Assembly (NCBI RefSeq): GCF_003121295.1
Contig: NZ_PHNC01000029.1
Span: 620,001 to 684,000 of the forward strand
DNA from: Streptomyces orinoci
GTDB lineage: Bacteria > Actinomycetota > Actinomycetes > Streptomycetales > Streptomycetaceae
Length of the DNA: 64,000 nt
Reading direction: 5' to 3'
Part shown: piece by piece, positions 8,850-17,912 of the stretch
How positions within the stretch are numbered: the first letter of the stretch is position 1
Layout: the number at the start of each line of letters is the position of its first letter
Translations under genes and position numbers: made by a program
Notes under the pieces: generated by a model
Told to the model about the DNA's origin: nothing
Databases searched by the model: none
The model's input: the letters and a program-made list of their open reading frames with translations, nothing else

Positions 8850-9143
8850 ATGACCCCCGAATCCACCGCCACCGCCCAAGCCGCCGCCACCCTCCTCGCC
8901 GGAAAGCGAAAGGCCGACGACGCGGCGTTCATGCTCGAACGCGCCCTCGCGGAGCTGGGCATCCGGGTCGGCGACCCGGACTCCTGGCCCCAACTGACCG
9001 GACGGGCCTCGCTCTCCGGGGAGCCCGCCGTGTTTCTGGGGACCGTCCCCCTGCCCACCATCCGCAAGCTCATCGACACCCTGGTCCACGCCCGCTCCGA
9101 GCAGCACAAGCGCGACCAGCGCGCACTCGGCCACGACTGCTGA
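8850..9143 (+). CDS. Small conserved hypothetical protein
   Basis: A 97-residue mostly helical soluble protein (ATAQAAATLLAGKRKADDAAFMLERALAEL; VPLPTIRKLIDTLVHARSEQHKRDQR). No signal peptide, metal motif or recognisable domain is visible. The ATG at 8850 has no clear ribosome site. It is flanked by the 14-bp palindrome at 8793 and by a symmetric terminator at 9153, so it is probably a single-gene unit. Function unknown. Confidence 0.6.
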   Translation: MTPESTATAQAAATLLAGKRKADDAAFMLERALAELGIRVGDPDSWPQLTGRASLSGEPAVFLGTVPLPTIRKLIDTLVHARSEQHKRDQRALGHDC

Positions 9144-9152
9144 CCAACCGGG

Positions 9153-9197
9153 CCGGGTTTCCGCCACGGCGGAGGCGCCCGGAGTGCGGAAACCCGG
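9153..9197. terminator. Bidirectional stem-loop terminator
   Basis: CCGGGTTTCCGC (9153-9164) pairs perfectly with GCGGAAACCCGG (9186-9197) around a 21-base loop. It sits between the convergent ends of the small plus-strand gene (stop at 9143) and the minus-strand zinc-ribbon gene (stop at 9209), so it can serve both. Confidence 0.75.
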
Positions 9198-9208
9198 ACC
9201 GACAACAC

Positions 9209-9430
9209 CTAGCCGCCGCGCTGGCCGGGCAGCCGCTCCTTGGCCCGGCTGCGCTCCTCCCTACTCGGCCTGCGGTAACCGCAGTTGCAGATCCAGTCGT
9301 CGTAACGCAAGATCGTTCCGTCGTGAGCCAGGAGGATCTCACGCACCATGGTTCGGTCCATACAGCGTGTGCAGCGCACACCTTCGCACAGGGTTCGGGG
9401 GGATCTCTTCTGACCGGTCGTCTGGCCCAT
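9209..9430 (-). CDS. Small zinc-ribbon-like protein
   Basis: A 73-residue protein with two metal-binding pairs: RCTRCMDR and, near the C-terminus, WICNCGYRRPSREERSRAKE. The spacing suggests a single zinc ribbon with a basic tail. ATG at 9430 is the first good start; GTG at 9466 would add 12 residues. It is transcribed away from the serine-hydrolase gene at 9478 and ends at the shared terminator. Role unknown; small zinc ribbons often bind nucleic acid or protein partners. Confidence 0.6.
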   Translation of the reverse strand: MGQTTGQKRSPRTLCEGVRCTRCMDRTMVREILLAHDGTILRYDDWICNCGYRRPSREERSRAKERLPGQRGG

Positions 9431-9477
9431 GTCCGCGATGATGCGCCCAAGTTGGCCCGTGGTCACCGGTATCGGGG

Positions 9478-10341
9478 ATGACTCCACCGGATGAGGTACG
9501 CCGCCCGGCATGGGACCGTACCCCCACCTGCGTCCTGTCCCCCGCCGGCACCGAGGTCCGGTACGGCCATGACCCCGACGCCTTTGTGGAGATCGGCTCC
9601 CTCAGCAAGGTGCTGACCGGGACCCTGCTGGCGCGGCTCGCCACACAGGGTGTCCTGTCACCGGACGACCCCCTGGAACGGTGGCTGGACACCACCCCCG
9701 CCACCGGCATCACCCTGCACCGGCTGGCCACCCACACCTCCGGACTGCCCCGCCTCCCCCCGGGGATCCGCCCCTTCGACCCGTACCGTGCCTTCACCGA
9801 GCAGGCGCTGCGCGGGCTGCTCCCCCGCCTGGACACGCTGCGTACGGCCGAGCCGGGTGCCCATGAGCTGTACTCCAACTTCGGCTATGCCGTGCTGGGT
9901 TACGCCCTGGCCACGGCGGGCGGCCGTCCGTACCCCGAGCTTCTGGACGAGCTGGTGCTGGCGCCGCTGGGGCTGTCGGGCCTGGTCAGCCATGCCCCGC
10001 CCGGGGACCGGCAGCTGCTGCCCAAGGGGCTTCTGGGGCGCCCTCGCAGGCCCTGGACCATGACCGGTGCCATTCTGCCCGCCGGCGGTCTCTGGGCGAC
10101 GCCCCGCGCCGTCGCCCGGCTGCTCACCGGGCTGCTGCTGGACCGTACCCTCGGCGACCCGGCCCCCAGCTGGCAGCGGACCCGTGCCCTCACCTGGCAC
10201 AACGGGGCGACCGGCACCGCCTCGGTCTTCGCCGGGGCCTTTCCCGACGGCCGCTGGATCGTGGTCCACCGGCTCGGCGGGCGGCACCAGGTCACCGACC
10301 GGATGGCCATCGAGCGGCTGAGGGCGATGGCCAGGAGTTGA
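9478..10341 (+). CDS. Serine beta-lactamase-like hydrolase (class C/esterase fold)
   Basis: A 287-residue penicillin-binding-protein-fold enzyme. The catalytic SxxK is SLSK (IGSLSKVLTGTLLARL, near residue 41), the second motif YxN is YSNFGYAVLGY, and the third is the HNG-type WHNGATG near residue 240. No signal peptide is present, so it acts in the cytoplasm, unlike true beta-lactamases. This suggests an esterase or peptidase in specialised metabolism or turnover. It is shorter than most family members (about 350 or more). The ATG directly precedes TPPDEVRR. The SARP gene converges on it with only 16 bases between the stops. Confidence 0.82.
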   Translation: MTPPDEVRRPAWDRTPTCVLSPAGTEVRYGHDPDAFVEIGSLSKVLTGTLLARLATQGVLSPDDPLERWLDTTPATGITLHRLATHTSGLPRLPPGIRPFDPYRAFTEQALRGLLPRLDTLRTAEPGAHELYSNFGYAVLGYALATAGGRPYPELLDELVLAPLGLSGLVSHAPPGDRQLLPKGLLGRPRRPWTMTGAILPAGGLWATPRAVARLLTGLLLDRTLGDPAPSWQRTRALTWHNGATGTASVFAGAFPDGRWIVVHRLGGRHQVTDRMAIERLRAMARS

Positions 10342-10357
10342 GCCGGTGGGCGATGAG

Positions 10358-13324
10358 TCAGGCGAGGGCGGAGAGGAGTTGCCGGGTCTGCTCGGCCTCG
10401 CTTCCGGCCTGGAGGCGGTCGAAGAGATCGAGGGCGGCCTCCAGACAGGCCCGGGCCCGGGACGGCTGGCCCAGCCGGCTCAGGCTGCGGCCCAGGGATC
10501 TGAGCAGGCCGCCTTCCAGCATGCCGCTGGTGCGGCGGGCCGGCGGCAGAAAGGTCTCGGCGGTGTCGGCAGCGAGGCTGAACCGGCCCTCGATGAGGTG
10601 GAGTTCGGCCAGCAGATTGCCGGTGGCCACTTCGAAGGCGGTGACGTTCAGCGATCTGAACAGGGCCAGGGCGGACTCGGCCGCGGCCCGCGCCTCGGCC
10701 GTCGCGCCGCATTCACGCAGTACCCGGGCCAGGTAGTAGCGGCCGATGGCCTGGGAGACCGACTCCTGGCCGCCGACCAGTTCCGCACCGCGCTCGGCCG
10801 CCGCGCGGGCCTCGTTCAGGCGGCCCAGGCGGGCGTAGTTGAAGGCCAGTTCGCCCAGCGCGGTGCCCTCGGCGACCGGGGCGCCCAGGGAGCGGAACAG
10901 TCCCACCGAGGACTCCCCATGCCGCACCGCCTCGGCGAAGCGGCCCTGGACCCGGGCACCGGCACACAGGGTGAGATGGGCGGAGGCGCGCAGCCGCGCC
11001 CCATCGGCGCCGGTGCTCAGTTCCAGGGCGCGGGTGAGCTCGAACTCCGCCTGGGGATAGGAGTTGGCGTGCCAGAGCGCGTTGCCGCGCACATAGCGGG
11101 CCAGCGCCTCGGCATCCCGCTCGCCCCGGCGGGCGGCCACCCGGGCCAGTTTTCCGGCCAGTTCGGCCATGGCGGTGACATGGTCGCGGCCGGAGAGCAC
11201 CGTGTTCAGCCGGTCCACCAGGTCCACCGCCTGGGCCGCCGGCAGGGCGGGGTCGGTGCAGGCCCGGACCAGCACCGCGCGCTGGACGGGGGTTTCCCGG
11301 CGCATCCAGCCCGCGGCCTGCCGGGCGTCGGCGAAGTCCAGCCCGGGCGAGGCCACCGGCGCCTCGATCAGCCCCCGCTCGGCGGGATCCGCACTGTGCG
11401 CGATGGCGTCCGCGGTACGCGCGGTGGCCAGCAGGAAGTCCAGCAGCCGGGCGAAGGCGGCACCGGTGGCGGCGGGCTGGTCCTCCCGGGCGCTCCGGGC
11501 GCGGGCGAACTCCCGGAGCAGATCGTGGAAGTGGTAGCGGCCCAGGTGGTGGGATTCCAGCAGATTGAGGTCCACCAGGGATTCCAGGAGCTCCTCGGTG
11601 GGGCCGGGGTCGGCCGGGTCGTCGCCCAGCAGGGCGGCGGCGCAGGGCAGGGCCAGATCATCCGCCTCCGGCAGGGACAACAGGCGGAAGGCGCGGGCCT
11701 GCCGGGGGTTCAGCCGGGTGTAGGAGAGCTCAAAGGCGGCTTCCACGGCGGCGTCGCCGGAGCGCAGTTCGTCCAGCCGGGGCCGTTGGCCTGGGTGCGG
11801 ACGTTCCTGGTGCCCGTGTTCCCGGTGCCGTGGGGCCTGGTGCCGTTGGCCGGTCAGCCGGCGGGTCAACTCAGCGATGGTGCAGTCGGGTTCGGCGGCC
11901 AGCCGGGAGGCGGCGATGCGCAGGGCCAGTGGCAGCAGCCCGCAGGCGGTGGCCAGGGCCGCGGCCGCCTCCGGCTCGGCGTCCACCCGGCGTTCCCCGG
12001 CCACCCGGCGTAACAGCTCCAGGGCCTGCCCGGCGGGCAGCACCCCCAGCCGCAGATGGTGCGCCCCGGCCAGCTCGGACAGCCGGGCGCGGCTGGTCAC
12101 CAGGACCGCGCTGCCCGCGGTGCCGGGGATCAGCGGGCGCACCTGCTCAGGGGAGGCGGCGTTGTCCAGGACCAGCAGCCGGCGGCGGTCGGCCAGCAGC
12201 GAGCGGTAGAGCGTCACCCGCTCCCCGCCGTCCTCGGGGATGTCCTCGTCGGCGGTGCCCAACTCCCTGAGCAGCAGGGCCAGTACGGACTGCGGGTCGA
12301 GCGGCCGGCGGTCGGCTCCGCGCAGGTCGGCGTAGAGCTGCCCGTCCGGGAAGCGGCCGGCCAGGCCATGGGCGGTGTGTACGGCGAGGGCGGTCTTGCC
12401 CACCCCGGCCATGCCATTGACCGCCGAGACCACCACCGCCGGGGCGTCCGCGCCGGTCAGCAGCCGGGTGAGCTCCGTCAGCTCCGCGGTACGGCCGGTG
12501 AATCCGCCGATGCGGGGCGGCAGGCTGCCGGGCCGGGGCGCGACGGCCGGGGCGGCGGGCCGCAGTGCCGGGTCGGAGCGCAGGATCCGGGCGTGGAGGC
12601 GGCGCAGCGGCTCGCCGGGGGCGGTGCCGGGGCCCAGGAACCGCCGGGTGTCCTCGAAGACGCCCAGCGCCTCGGCCTGCCGCCCGGCCCGGTACAGCGC
12701 CAGCATCTGCACCGCGCGCAGCCGCTGGCCGGCCGGGTACTCCACCACCAGGGCGCCCGCCTCGGCGGCCAGATTGGGGCGGTCGCCGATTTCGGCGTCC
12801 AGTTCCAGCCGGGTCTCCAGCAGCGACTGGCGTACCCCGGCCAGTTGGGTGCGCAGCGCCCGGGCGTGCGGCCCGTACAGCCCGGCCAGCGGCTCGGCGG
12901 ACCACAGGCGCAGCGCCTCGGTGACCACCTCGCGGGCCTCGCCGGCGGCGCCGCCCGCGGCCCGGATGCGCTCGGCCCTGGACCGGGCGCGGACGAAGTC
13001 CCAGGCGTCCACGGACGGGCGGGGCACCCGCAGGGTGTAGCCGTCGCCCACGGTGAGCAGCGGCGGCTGCCCGGCGTACGGGGCGAGGGCGCGGCGCAGC
13101 CGCCAGATGTGGGTGCGTACCGCGTGTTCCGGACGGGCCGGGCGGTCGCCCTCGTCCCATATCGCGTCGATGATCAGCGGCATGGACACCGTCCGCCCGG
13201 CGGCCGCCAGCAGTACCGAGAGCACCTCGCGCTGCTGGGGGCGGCCCAGGTCCACCTCGGTGCCGTCGTACCAGGCGCGGACCGGGCCGAGCAGGGCGAA
13301 GCGGAAGCCGGGGGCGGGCGTCAC
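10358..13324 (-). CDS. AfsR/SARP-family transcriptional regulator with NB-ARC and TPR domains
   Basis: A 988-residue regulator. The N-terminal OmpR-like winged helix (FALLGPVRAWYDGTEVDLGRPQQREVL) is followed by a BTAD domain (to about residue 260). Then comes an NB-ARC ATPase with Walker A GMAGVGKT and Walker B-like RLLVLDNA, and C-terminal TPR repeats (HLTLCAGARVQGRFAEAVRHG, GELAFNYARLGRLNEA). Large SARPs of this architecture activate antibiotic pathways in response to ATP and kinase signals. The GTG at 13324 overlaps the lectin gene stop as GTGA, so the two are translationally coupled. A start at 13336 (GTG) would add four residues. Confidence 0.9.
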   Translation of the reverse strand: MTPAPGFRFALLGPVRAWYDGTEVDLGRPQQREVLSVLLAAAGRTVSMPLIIDAIWDEGDRPARPEHAVRTHIWRLRRALAPYAGQPPLLTVGDGYTLRVPRPSVDAWDFVRARSRAERIRAAGGAAGEAREVVTEALRLWSAEPLAGLYGPHARALRTQLAGVRQSLLETRLELDAEIGDRPNLAAEAGALVVEYPAGQRLRAVQMLALYRAGRQAEALGVFEDTRRFLGPGTAPGEPLRRLHARILRSDPALRPAAPAVAPRPGSLPPRIGGFTGRTAELTELTRLLTGADAPAVVVSAVNGMAGVGKTALAVHTAHGLAGRFPDGQLYADLRGADRRPLDPQSVLALLLRELGTADEDIPEDGGERVTLYRSLLADRRRLLVLDNAASPEQVRPLIPGTAGSAVLVTSRARLSELAGAHHLRLGVLPAGQALELLRRVAGERRVDAEPEAAAALATACGLLPLALRIAASRLAAEPDCTIAELTRRLTGQRHQAPRHREHGHQERPHPGQRPRLDELRSGDAAVEAAFELSYTRLNPRQARAFRLLSLPEADDLALPCAAALLGDDPADPGPTEELLESLVDLNLLESHHLGRYHFHDLLREFARARSAREDQPAATGAAFARLLDFLLATARTADAIAHSADPAERGLIEAPVASPGLDFADARQAAGWMRRETPVQRAVLVRACTDPALPAAQAVDLVDRLNTVLSGRDHVTAMAELAGKLARVAARRGERDAEALARYVRGNALWHANSYPQAEFELTRALELSTGADGARLRASAHLTLCAGARVQGRFAEAVRHGESSVGLFRSLGAPVAEGTALGELAFNYARLGRLNEARAAAERGAELVGGQESVSQAIGRYYLARVLRECGATAEARAAAESALALFRSLNVTAFEVATGNLLAELHLIEGRFSLAADTAETFLPPARRTSGMLEGGLLRSLGRSLSRLGQPSRARACLEAALDLFDRLQAGSEAEQTRQLLSALA

Positions 13325-13860
13325 CGGGTGGCGCACTGCGGCGCGTAGCCGAAGAGTGTGGACCAGGCCGCGATCCGGTAGGGGGCCTCGCTGTCGGGGT
13401 GATCGGCGTCCGGCCGGGTCTCATAGATCATCATGCTGCCGCCGGGGACCACCGCGAGGCGCTTGTACGCCATGTGCATACAGTTCGCGGTCCCGCTCTG
13501 CCAGACGATCCGCTGGTCGCGGTCGGTGACCACCAGCTCCCCGTCGGGGCGCATCACCGCCCGCTCGCCGCGCCCGGCGGTGTCGGTGTGCCACCGCTGC
13601 TGCTCGGTCCCGTCCACGGTGGTGACCAGGGCAAGGTCACCGTTCTCGCGCATCCGCAGGCTGGTGTCGCCGACGTCGAAGTGCCGGCCGGGGGCGAGGG
13701 TCTCGCCGTCGCCCAGCGCGTCCGAGGGCAGCGGGCTCTCGGTCCGGGTGGTGGCCCGGCCGGTGGCCCGGCTCTCGGCCGAGGCAGTGCCGCCGGCGGT
13801 CAGCAGGGCGGTCACGGCGAGCAGTGCGGAAACGGTGGCGGCGGTGCGTCTGGCCTTCAT
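13321..13860 (-). CDS. Secreted bulb-type lectin (B-lectin) domain protein
   Basis: A 179-residue exported protein. The signal peptide is MKARRTAATVSALLAVTALL with AGGTASA cleavage near residue 28. The mature part is a B-lectin/mannose-binding type beta-prism: LGDGETLAPGRHFDVGDTSLRMRENGDLALV, then MRPDGELVVTDRDQRIVWQSGT. The C-terminal extension has a conserved Cys pair (TANCMHM and PQCATR), possibly a disulfide. It lies directly upstream of, and coupled to, the SARP gene, an unusual pairing that suggests shared expression. Ligand unknown. Confidence 0.75.
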   Translation of the reverse strand: MKARRTAATVSALLAVTALLTAGGTASAESRATGRATTRTESPLPSDALGDGETLAPGRHFDVGDTSLRMRENGDLALVTTVDGTEQQRWHTDTAGRGERAVMRPDGELVVTDRDQRIVWQSGTANCMHMAYKRLAVVPGGSMMIYETRPDADHPDSEAPYRIAAWSTLFGYAPQCATR

Positions 13861-14037
13861 CGCGGACCTCTCGATTGCCGGGTACCGGGTTGGTCCGACT
13901 CTCCTGGCCCGCGATCAATGGACAATCAACGATGCGCAAACGGGGATCCGGGCACGATCCGGGAACGGGGCGGTGCCTGGGTCCGCGCCTGGGCCGATGG
14001 GCCGGGCCATCGCCGATACGACGATGGCCCGGTCCTC

Positions 14038-14574
14038 TCAGGCAGAGATGCCGTCGATCCGGGCCATCGCGTCCTCCGCGCCGTATGCCTGAAGGTAAGG
14101 CAGCCAGCGCGGATCCCTATGCCCTGTGCCGATGATGCGCCAGGCCAGGCCGGTGGGCGGGGCGGGCTGATGGCGCAGCCGCCAGCCCAGCTCGGAGACA
14201 TGGCGGTCGGCCTTGACGTGGTTGCAGCGCCGGCAGGCGGCCACCACGTTCTCCCAGGAGTGCTGACCGCCACGGCTGCGCGGGACGACGTGATCGACGC
14301 TGGTTGCGACGCCACCGCAGTAAGCGCAGCGGCCGCCGTCACGGGCGAAGAGTGCGCGGCGGGTGAGCGGAACCGGGCCCCGAAAGGGGATCCGCACAAA
14401 GCGCTTCAGCCGGACGACGCTGGGTGCGGGGATGGTGCAGGACGCGCTGTGCAAATAGGCGCCGGTGTCCTCAAGGCTGATCGCCTTCTCGTTGAGGACG
14501 AGTATGAGCGCGCGGCGGAGCGGTACGACGCCGAGCGGCTCGTACGACGCGTTGAGGACCAGAACATGCGGCAC
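14038..14574 (-). CDS. HNH endonuclease family protein
   Basis: A 178-residue protein of the broadly conserved actinobacterial HNH type. It begins VPHVLVLNASYEPLGVVPLRR; the nuclease part has the zinc pairs CAYCGG and CRRCN, with SVDHVVPRSRGGQHSWENVVAACRRCNHVKADR giving the HNH signature (DH, N, and H residues). The chosen GTG at 14574 has AGGGAGG five bases upstream; an ATG at 14652 would add 26 unconserved residues. It is a single gene, divergent from mscS. The physiological substrate of this family is not known. Confidence 0.87.
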   Translation of the reverse strand: MPHVLVLNASYEPLGVVPLRRALILVLNEKAISLEDTGAYLHSASCTIPAPSVVRLKRFVRIPFRGPVPLTRRALFARDGGRCAYCGGVATSVDHVVPRSRGGQHSWENVVAACRRCNHVKADRHVSELGWRLRHQPAPPTGLAWRIIGTGHRDPRWLPYLQAYGAEDAMARIDGISA

Positions 14575-14833
14575 GGGTGCCTCCCTGTACGCCGGCGGCG
14601 CGTGGCTCGCGCCGGGACGATCTCCTGCAAGTGTCCCCTGGCCGCTGGTCATGGCGCCACCATCGGCGGGTAACGGGTCACAGGTGTTTTGTGACACACC
14701 TCGGTCATCCCCGCACAGGACCTGCCCCACTTCGAACACAACAACGGACCATCCGCCCTGCCCCGATAGTGTGGTGGGTCGGCCGGTCCGCCGCTTCGCG
14801 GACCGGTGAAGGACATCACGAAGGGTTCCCGCT

Positions 14834-15940
14834 GTGTTTCGGTCCGCTGCCCTGGTCGCCGCAGACTCGACTCCCCTCCCCCTGGCCGTCGGCTCCGGCC
14901 GGGCAGGGGGGACCCCCCCCACTTCCCTGGACCAAGCGCAACGCACGGCCGACGACGCCGCCGGCTGGGTGGAGCAGAACTGGTCCGTCTGGCTCACCAA
15001 TGGGCTGCGCATCATCCTGATCCTGGTGATCGCGGTGGTGCTGCGGTCGCTGATCCGCCGGGCCATCACCAAACTGATAGCCCGGATGAACCGCACGGTG
15101 GAGGCGGTGGACCACACCGCGCTGGGCGGTCTGCTGGTCAACGCCGAACGGCGGCGGCAGCGCTCGGAGGCCATCGGCTCGGTGCTGCGCAGTGTCGCCT
15201 CCTTTGTGATCATGGGCACCGCGGCGCTGACGGTGCTCTCGGTGCTGAAGATCAACCTGGCTCCGCTGCTGGCCAGTGCGGGTGTGGCCGGTGTGGCCAT
15301 CGGTTTCGGCGCCCGGAATCTGGTCACCGACTTCCTGTCCGGGGTGTTCATGATCCTGGAGGACCAGTACGGGGTCGGGGACGAGATCGACGCGGGGGTG
15401 GCCAAGGGCACGGTGGTGGAGGTCGGCCTGCGGGTGACCAAGCTGCGCGGGGCCAATGGCGCGATCTGGTACGTCCGCAATGGCGAGGTCAAGCGGATCG
15501 GGAACCTCAGCCAGGGCTGGTCCCAGGCGGAGGTGGATGTCACCCTCCGCTACGACGAGGACCTGGAGCGGGCCCGCGAGGTGATAGCCGCGGTGGGCGA
15601 GGAGATGGCCAAGAGCGCGCCCTGGGACGAGAAGCTCTGGGAGTCGGTCGAGGTGATGGGCCTGGACTCGCTGGCGCTGGAGTCGGTGGTGGTACGCATC
15701 CAGGCGAAGACGGCGCCGGGTGAGGCGGCGGCGGTGGAGCGGGAGCTGCGCTGGCGGATCAAGGGGGCGCTGGATGCGGCGGGGATCCGGCTGGGCTCGG
15801 TCCAGCCGGCGCAGGCGGATCAGAGTACGTCCGTGGACCCCATGGCGAATGTGGCCGCCCCATCGGCGCTGGGCAACCCCTCTTCGCCGCAGTCCCTGGC
15901 CACGGCGCCGATACCGCCGGGGCCGACGCTGAGCAAGTAA
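14834..15940 (+). CDS. Small-conductance mechanosensitive channel (MscS family)
   Basis: A 368-residue membrane channel that releases solutes on hypo-osmotic shock. TM1 is around residues 57-77 (NGLRIILILVIAVVLRSLI), TM2 near 115-140 (SVASFVIMGTAALTVLSVL), and the pore-lining TM3 carries the Gly/Ala-rich pattern ASAGVAGVAIGFGARNLVTDFLSG. The cytoplasmic beta domain follows (EDQYGVGDEID, VVEVGLRVTKLRG, WYVRNGEVKRIGNLSQG). A Pro/Ser-rich tail of about 50 residues is dispensable-looking. GTG at 14834 is the start used. Confidence 0.9.
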   Translation: MFRSAALVAADSTPLPLAVGSGRAGGTPPTSLDQAQRTADDAAGWVEQNWSVWLTNGLRIILILVIAVVLRSLIRRAITKLIARMNRTVEAVDHTALGGLLVNAERRRQRSEAIGSVLRSVASFVIMGTAALTVLSVLKINLAPLLASAGVAGVAIGFGARNLVTDFLSGVFMILEDQYGVGDEIDAGVAKGTVVEVGLRVTKLRGANGAIWYVRNGEVKRIGNLSQGWSQAEVDVTLRYDEDLERAREVIAAVGEEMAKSAPWDEKLWESVEVMGLDSLALESVVVRIQAKTAPGEAAAVERELRWRIKGALDAAGIRLGSVQPAQADQSTSVDPMANVAAPSALGNPSSPQSLATAPIPPGPTLSK

Positions 15941-16446
15941 GGGCTCCCCGTCGCCGGGGGCGTTTGCGTCTGCCGATGGCCGTTGCCGGCCGGCCGCAGG
16001 CCGTGGGGGCTGATCGCGCAGTTCCCCGCGCCCCTGACGGAGCGCACCGTGATCGACCTCGCCCGGCAGGGCCACCCCTCTCCGGGCACGCCCTTAAGGG
16101 GCGCGGGGAACTGCGCGACCAGCCACACTCGACCCGCACCCAACCGGCCACGGTCATCGGCAGACGCCGCATCATCGCCGGGGTGCGCCCCTTCAGGGGC
16201 GCGGGGCAGCTGCGATATGCGGCTCCGCCGCGTGGGCGCGACCGGCCACCGACGGCCCGCGGCCGACCGACAACATCCCCCCGCAGACGCCACACCCCCG
16301 CATCGCGATCTGAACAAGATCACCGCATAACCGGTGTCTTTGTCAGCCCCTACGGCCATACTTCAGGCCAGGCACCCATTCCCCGCCGCCCCGCGGCGAA
16401 CGGGCGAGCGGGCGGGGGGCGCCACCAGCGACCAAGGGGGGGTCAC
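15941..16446. repeat. Intergenic block of dispersed GC-rich inverted repeats
   Basis: No gene is supported in these 506 bases. They hold a perfect 21-base inverted repeat: 16015-16035 (centred on CAGTTCCCCGCGCCCC) pairs with 16097-16117 (GGGGCGCGGGGAACTG). A third unit at 16187-16243 combines CCCCTTCAGGGGCGCGGGG with a 27-base element (16217-16243, containing GCGGCTCCGCCGC) that recurs exactly at 26742-26768. Such units are typical Streptomyces intergenic palindromes. Here they lie downstream of mscS and before the pknG operon, and could terminate mscS transcription. Confidence 0.65.
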
Positions 16447-17868
16447 GTGTCACACCCGCAGCCACCCGGCGCGGCGCCGGGGCGCGCACCGGGGCGAGCA
16501 CCGGCGCACGCCCCGGCCACCGCCCGCCAAGGGCTCGCCGCCCTACGCGAAGCCCTAAGACGCACCCGCACCGCGGCCATGCGGACCGAGCCCGGCCGGC
16601 TGCGCGCGCTCGGCGCGGCCGTCGCCGCCCTGCTGATCGTCTTCGGCGCCCTCACCGCCTGGCAGGTCAGCGACCGTTCCACCGCGGCCGACGCCGTGGT
16701 GAACCACAGCCAGCCGCTGAGCGCGGCCGCCGCCGATATCTACCGCTCGCTCGCCGACGCGGACACCACCGCCGCCAGCGGCTTCCTGGCCGACGGCAAG
16801 GAGCCCCGCACCGTTCGCGAACGCTATGAAAAGGACATCGACACCGCCTCCGCCCTTCTGGTGAAGGCGGCCGCCGGCGCCGACCGGGCATCCTTCGAGC
16901 ACACCCAGATAGCCAAGCTCAATCAGCAACTGCCGCTCTACACCGGCCTGGTGGAGTCCGCCCGGGCCAACAACCGGCAGGGCCTGCCGCTGGGCGGCGC
17001 CTATCTGCGCTATGCCAGCGACCGGATGCGCCTGGAGCTGCTGCCCGCCGCCCGCAAGCTCTATGAGGCGGAGACCGGCCGGCTGCGCTCCGACTACCAT
17101 GACGCCGAGTCCTGGCCCTGGTTCGCCCTGGCCGCCGGGGTGCTGACGCTGGCCGCCCTGGGCTGGGCCCAGCACCGCGAGTACCGCCGCACCAACCGGG
17201 TGTTCAACCAGGGGCTGCTGGCCGCCACCGCCGCCACCACGGTGGCCCTGCTCTGGCTGACCGCCGGCCATGGCTTCGCCTGCGCCGGTCTCAATGGCTC
17301 GTACCAGCACGGCGCCAAGTCCATGGATGTCCTGCACACCGCCCGGATCGCCTCGCTCCAGGCGCGCGGCGCGGAGAATCTCACCCTGGTCGCCCGGGGC
17401 GCCGTGGTCACCGCCGACAACCGCGATGCCTATGAGGAGAGTTACGGCCTGAATATGCGGCAGCTGGCCGGCGATGCCTCGGCCGCCGCCCCGGTCGGCG
17501 GCCTGCTGGCGCGCGCCGGTTCGCTGGCGGACGGCCAGGGCGGGCGGCAACCGGTCGCCCGTGCCCAGGAGTTCGTCCGCCAGTGGCGCCAACGGCACCA
17601 GCGGGAACGGACGGTGGACGAGGCCGGTGACTACGCCAAGGCCCTGCCCATGGTGATCGGCGACAAGGACAGCACCGGGGAGTCCTTCGACCGGGTGGAC
17701 GCCGAGCTGCAAAAGGCCCTGGACCATGAACAGGGCGAGTTCCGGCGCTCGGCCGACGACGGCCGGGGGGCACTGACCGGGCTGGCCGCGGGCGCCGCCG
17801 CCCTGGCCCTGCTGGGGGCGCTGGGCGTGCTGCTCGGCATCGGCCGCCGGCTGTCGGAGTACCGATGA
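16447..17868 (+). CDS. GlnX-like membrane sensor protein of the pknG operon
   Basis: A 473-residue membrane protein. TM1 is near residues 52-75 (LGAAVAALLIVFGALTAWQV), followed by a helical extracytoplasmic domain. TM2 (WFALAAGVLTLAALGW) and TM3 (LLAATAATTVALLWLTAG) come next, then a second outer domain and a C-terminal TM4 (ALLGALGVLLGIG). In Corynebacterium and Mycobacterium, GlnX links the binding protein GlnH to the kinase PknG; length, topology and position match that role. The GTG at 16447 has a GGGGGG ribosome site; the Pro/Ala-rich first 40 residues are cytoplasmic. It opens the signalling operon and its stop abuts the glnH reading frame. Confidence 0.78.
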   Translation: MSHPQPPGAAPGRAPGRAPAHAPATARQGLAALREALRRTRTAAMRTEPGRLRALGAAVAALLIVFGALTAWQVSDRSTAADAVVNHSQPLSAAAADIYRSLADADTTAASGFLADGKEPRTVRERYEKDIDTASALLVKAAAGADRASFEHTQIAKLNQQLPLYTGLVESARANNRQGLPLGGAYLRYASDRMRLELLPAARKLYEAETGRLRSDYHDAESWPWFALAAGVLTLAALGWAQHREYRRTNRVFNQGLLAATAATTVALLWLTAGHGFACAGLNGSYQHGAKSMDVLHTARIASLQARGAENLTLVARGAVVTADNRDAYEESYGLNMRQLAGDASAAAPVGGLLARAGSLADGQGGRQPVARAQEFVRQWRQRHQRERTVDEAGDYAKALPMVIGDKDSTGESFDRVDAELQKALDHEQGEFRRSADDGRGALTGLAAGAAALALLGALGVLLGIGRRLSEYR

Positions 17869-17912
17869 CCGGGGCATCGAGGACCGGGGTACCGAGGACC
17901 AGGAGAGAGCGG

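Noticed and set aside
10346..12013. Long plus-strand open frame opposite the SARP gene
   Set aside because: It is a Gly/Gln/Arg-rich antisense shadow; the minus strand encodes clear BTAD, NB-ARC and TPR domains.
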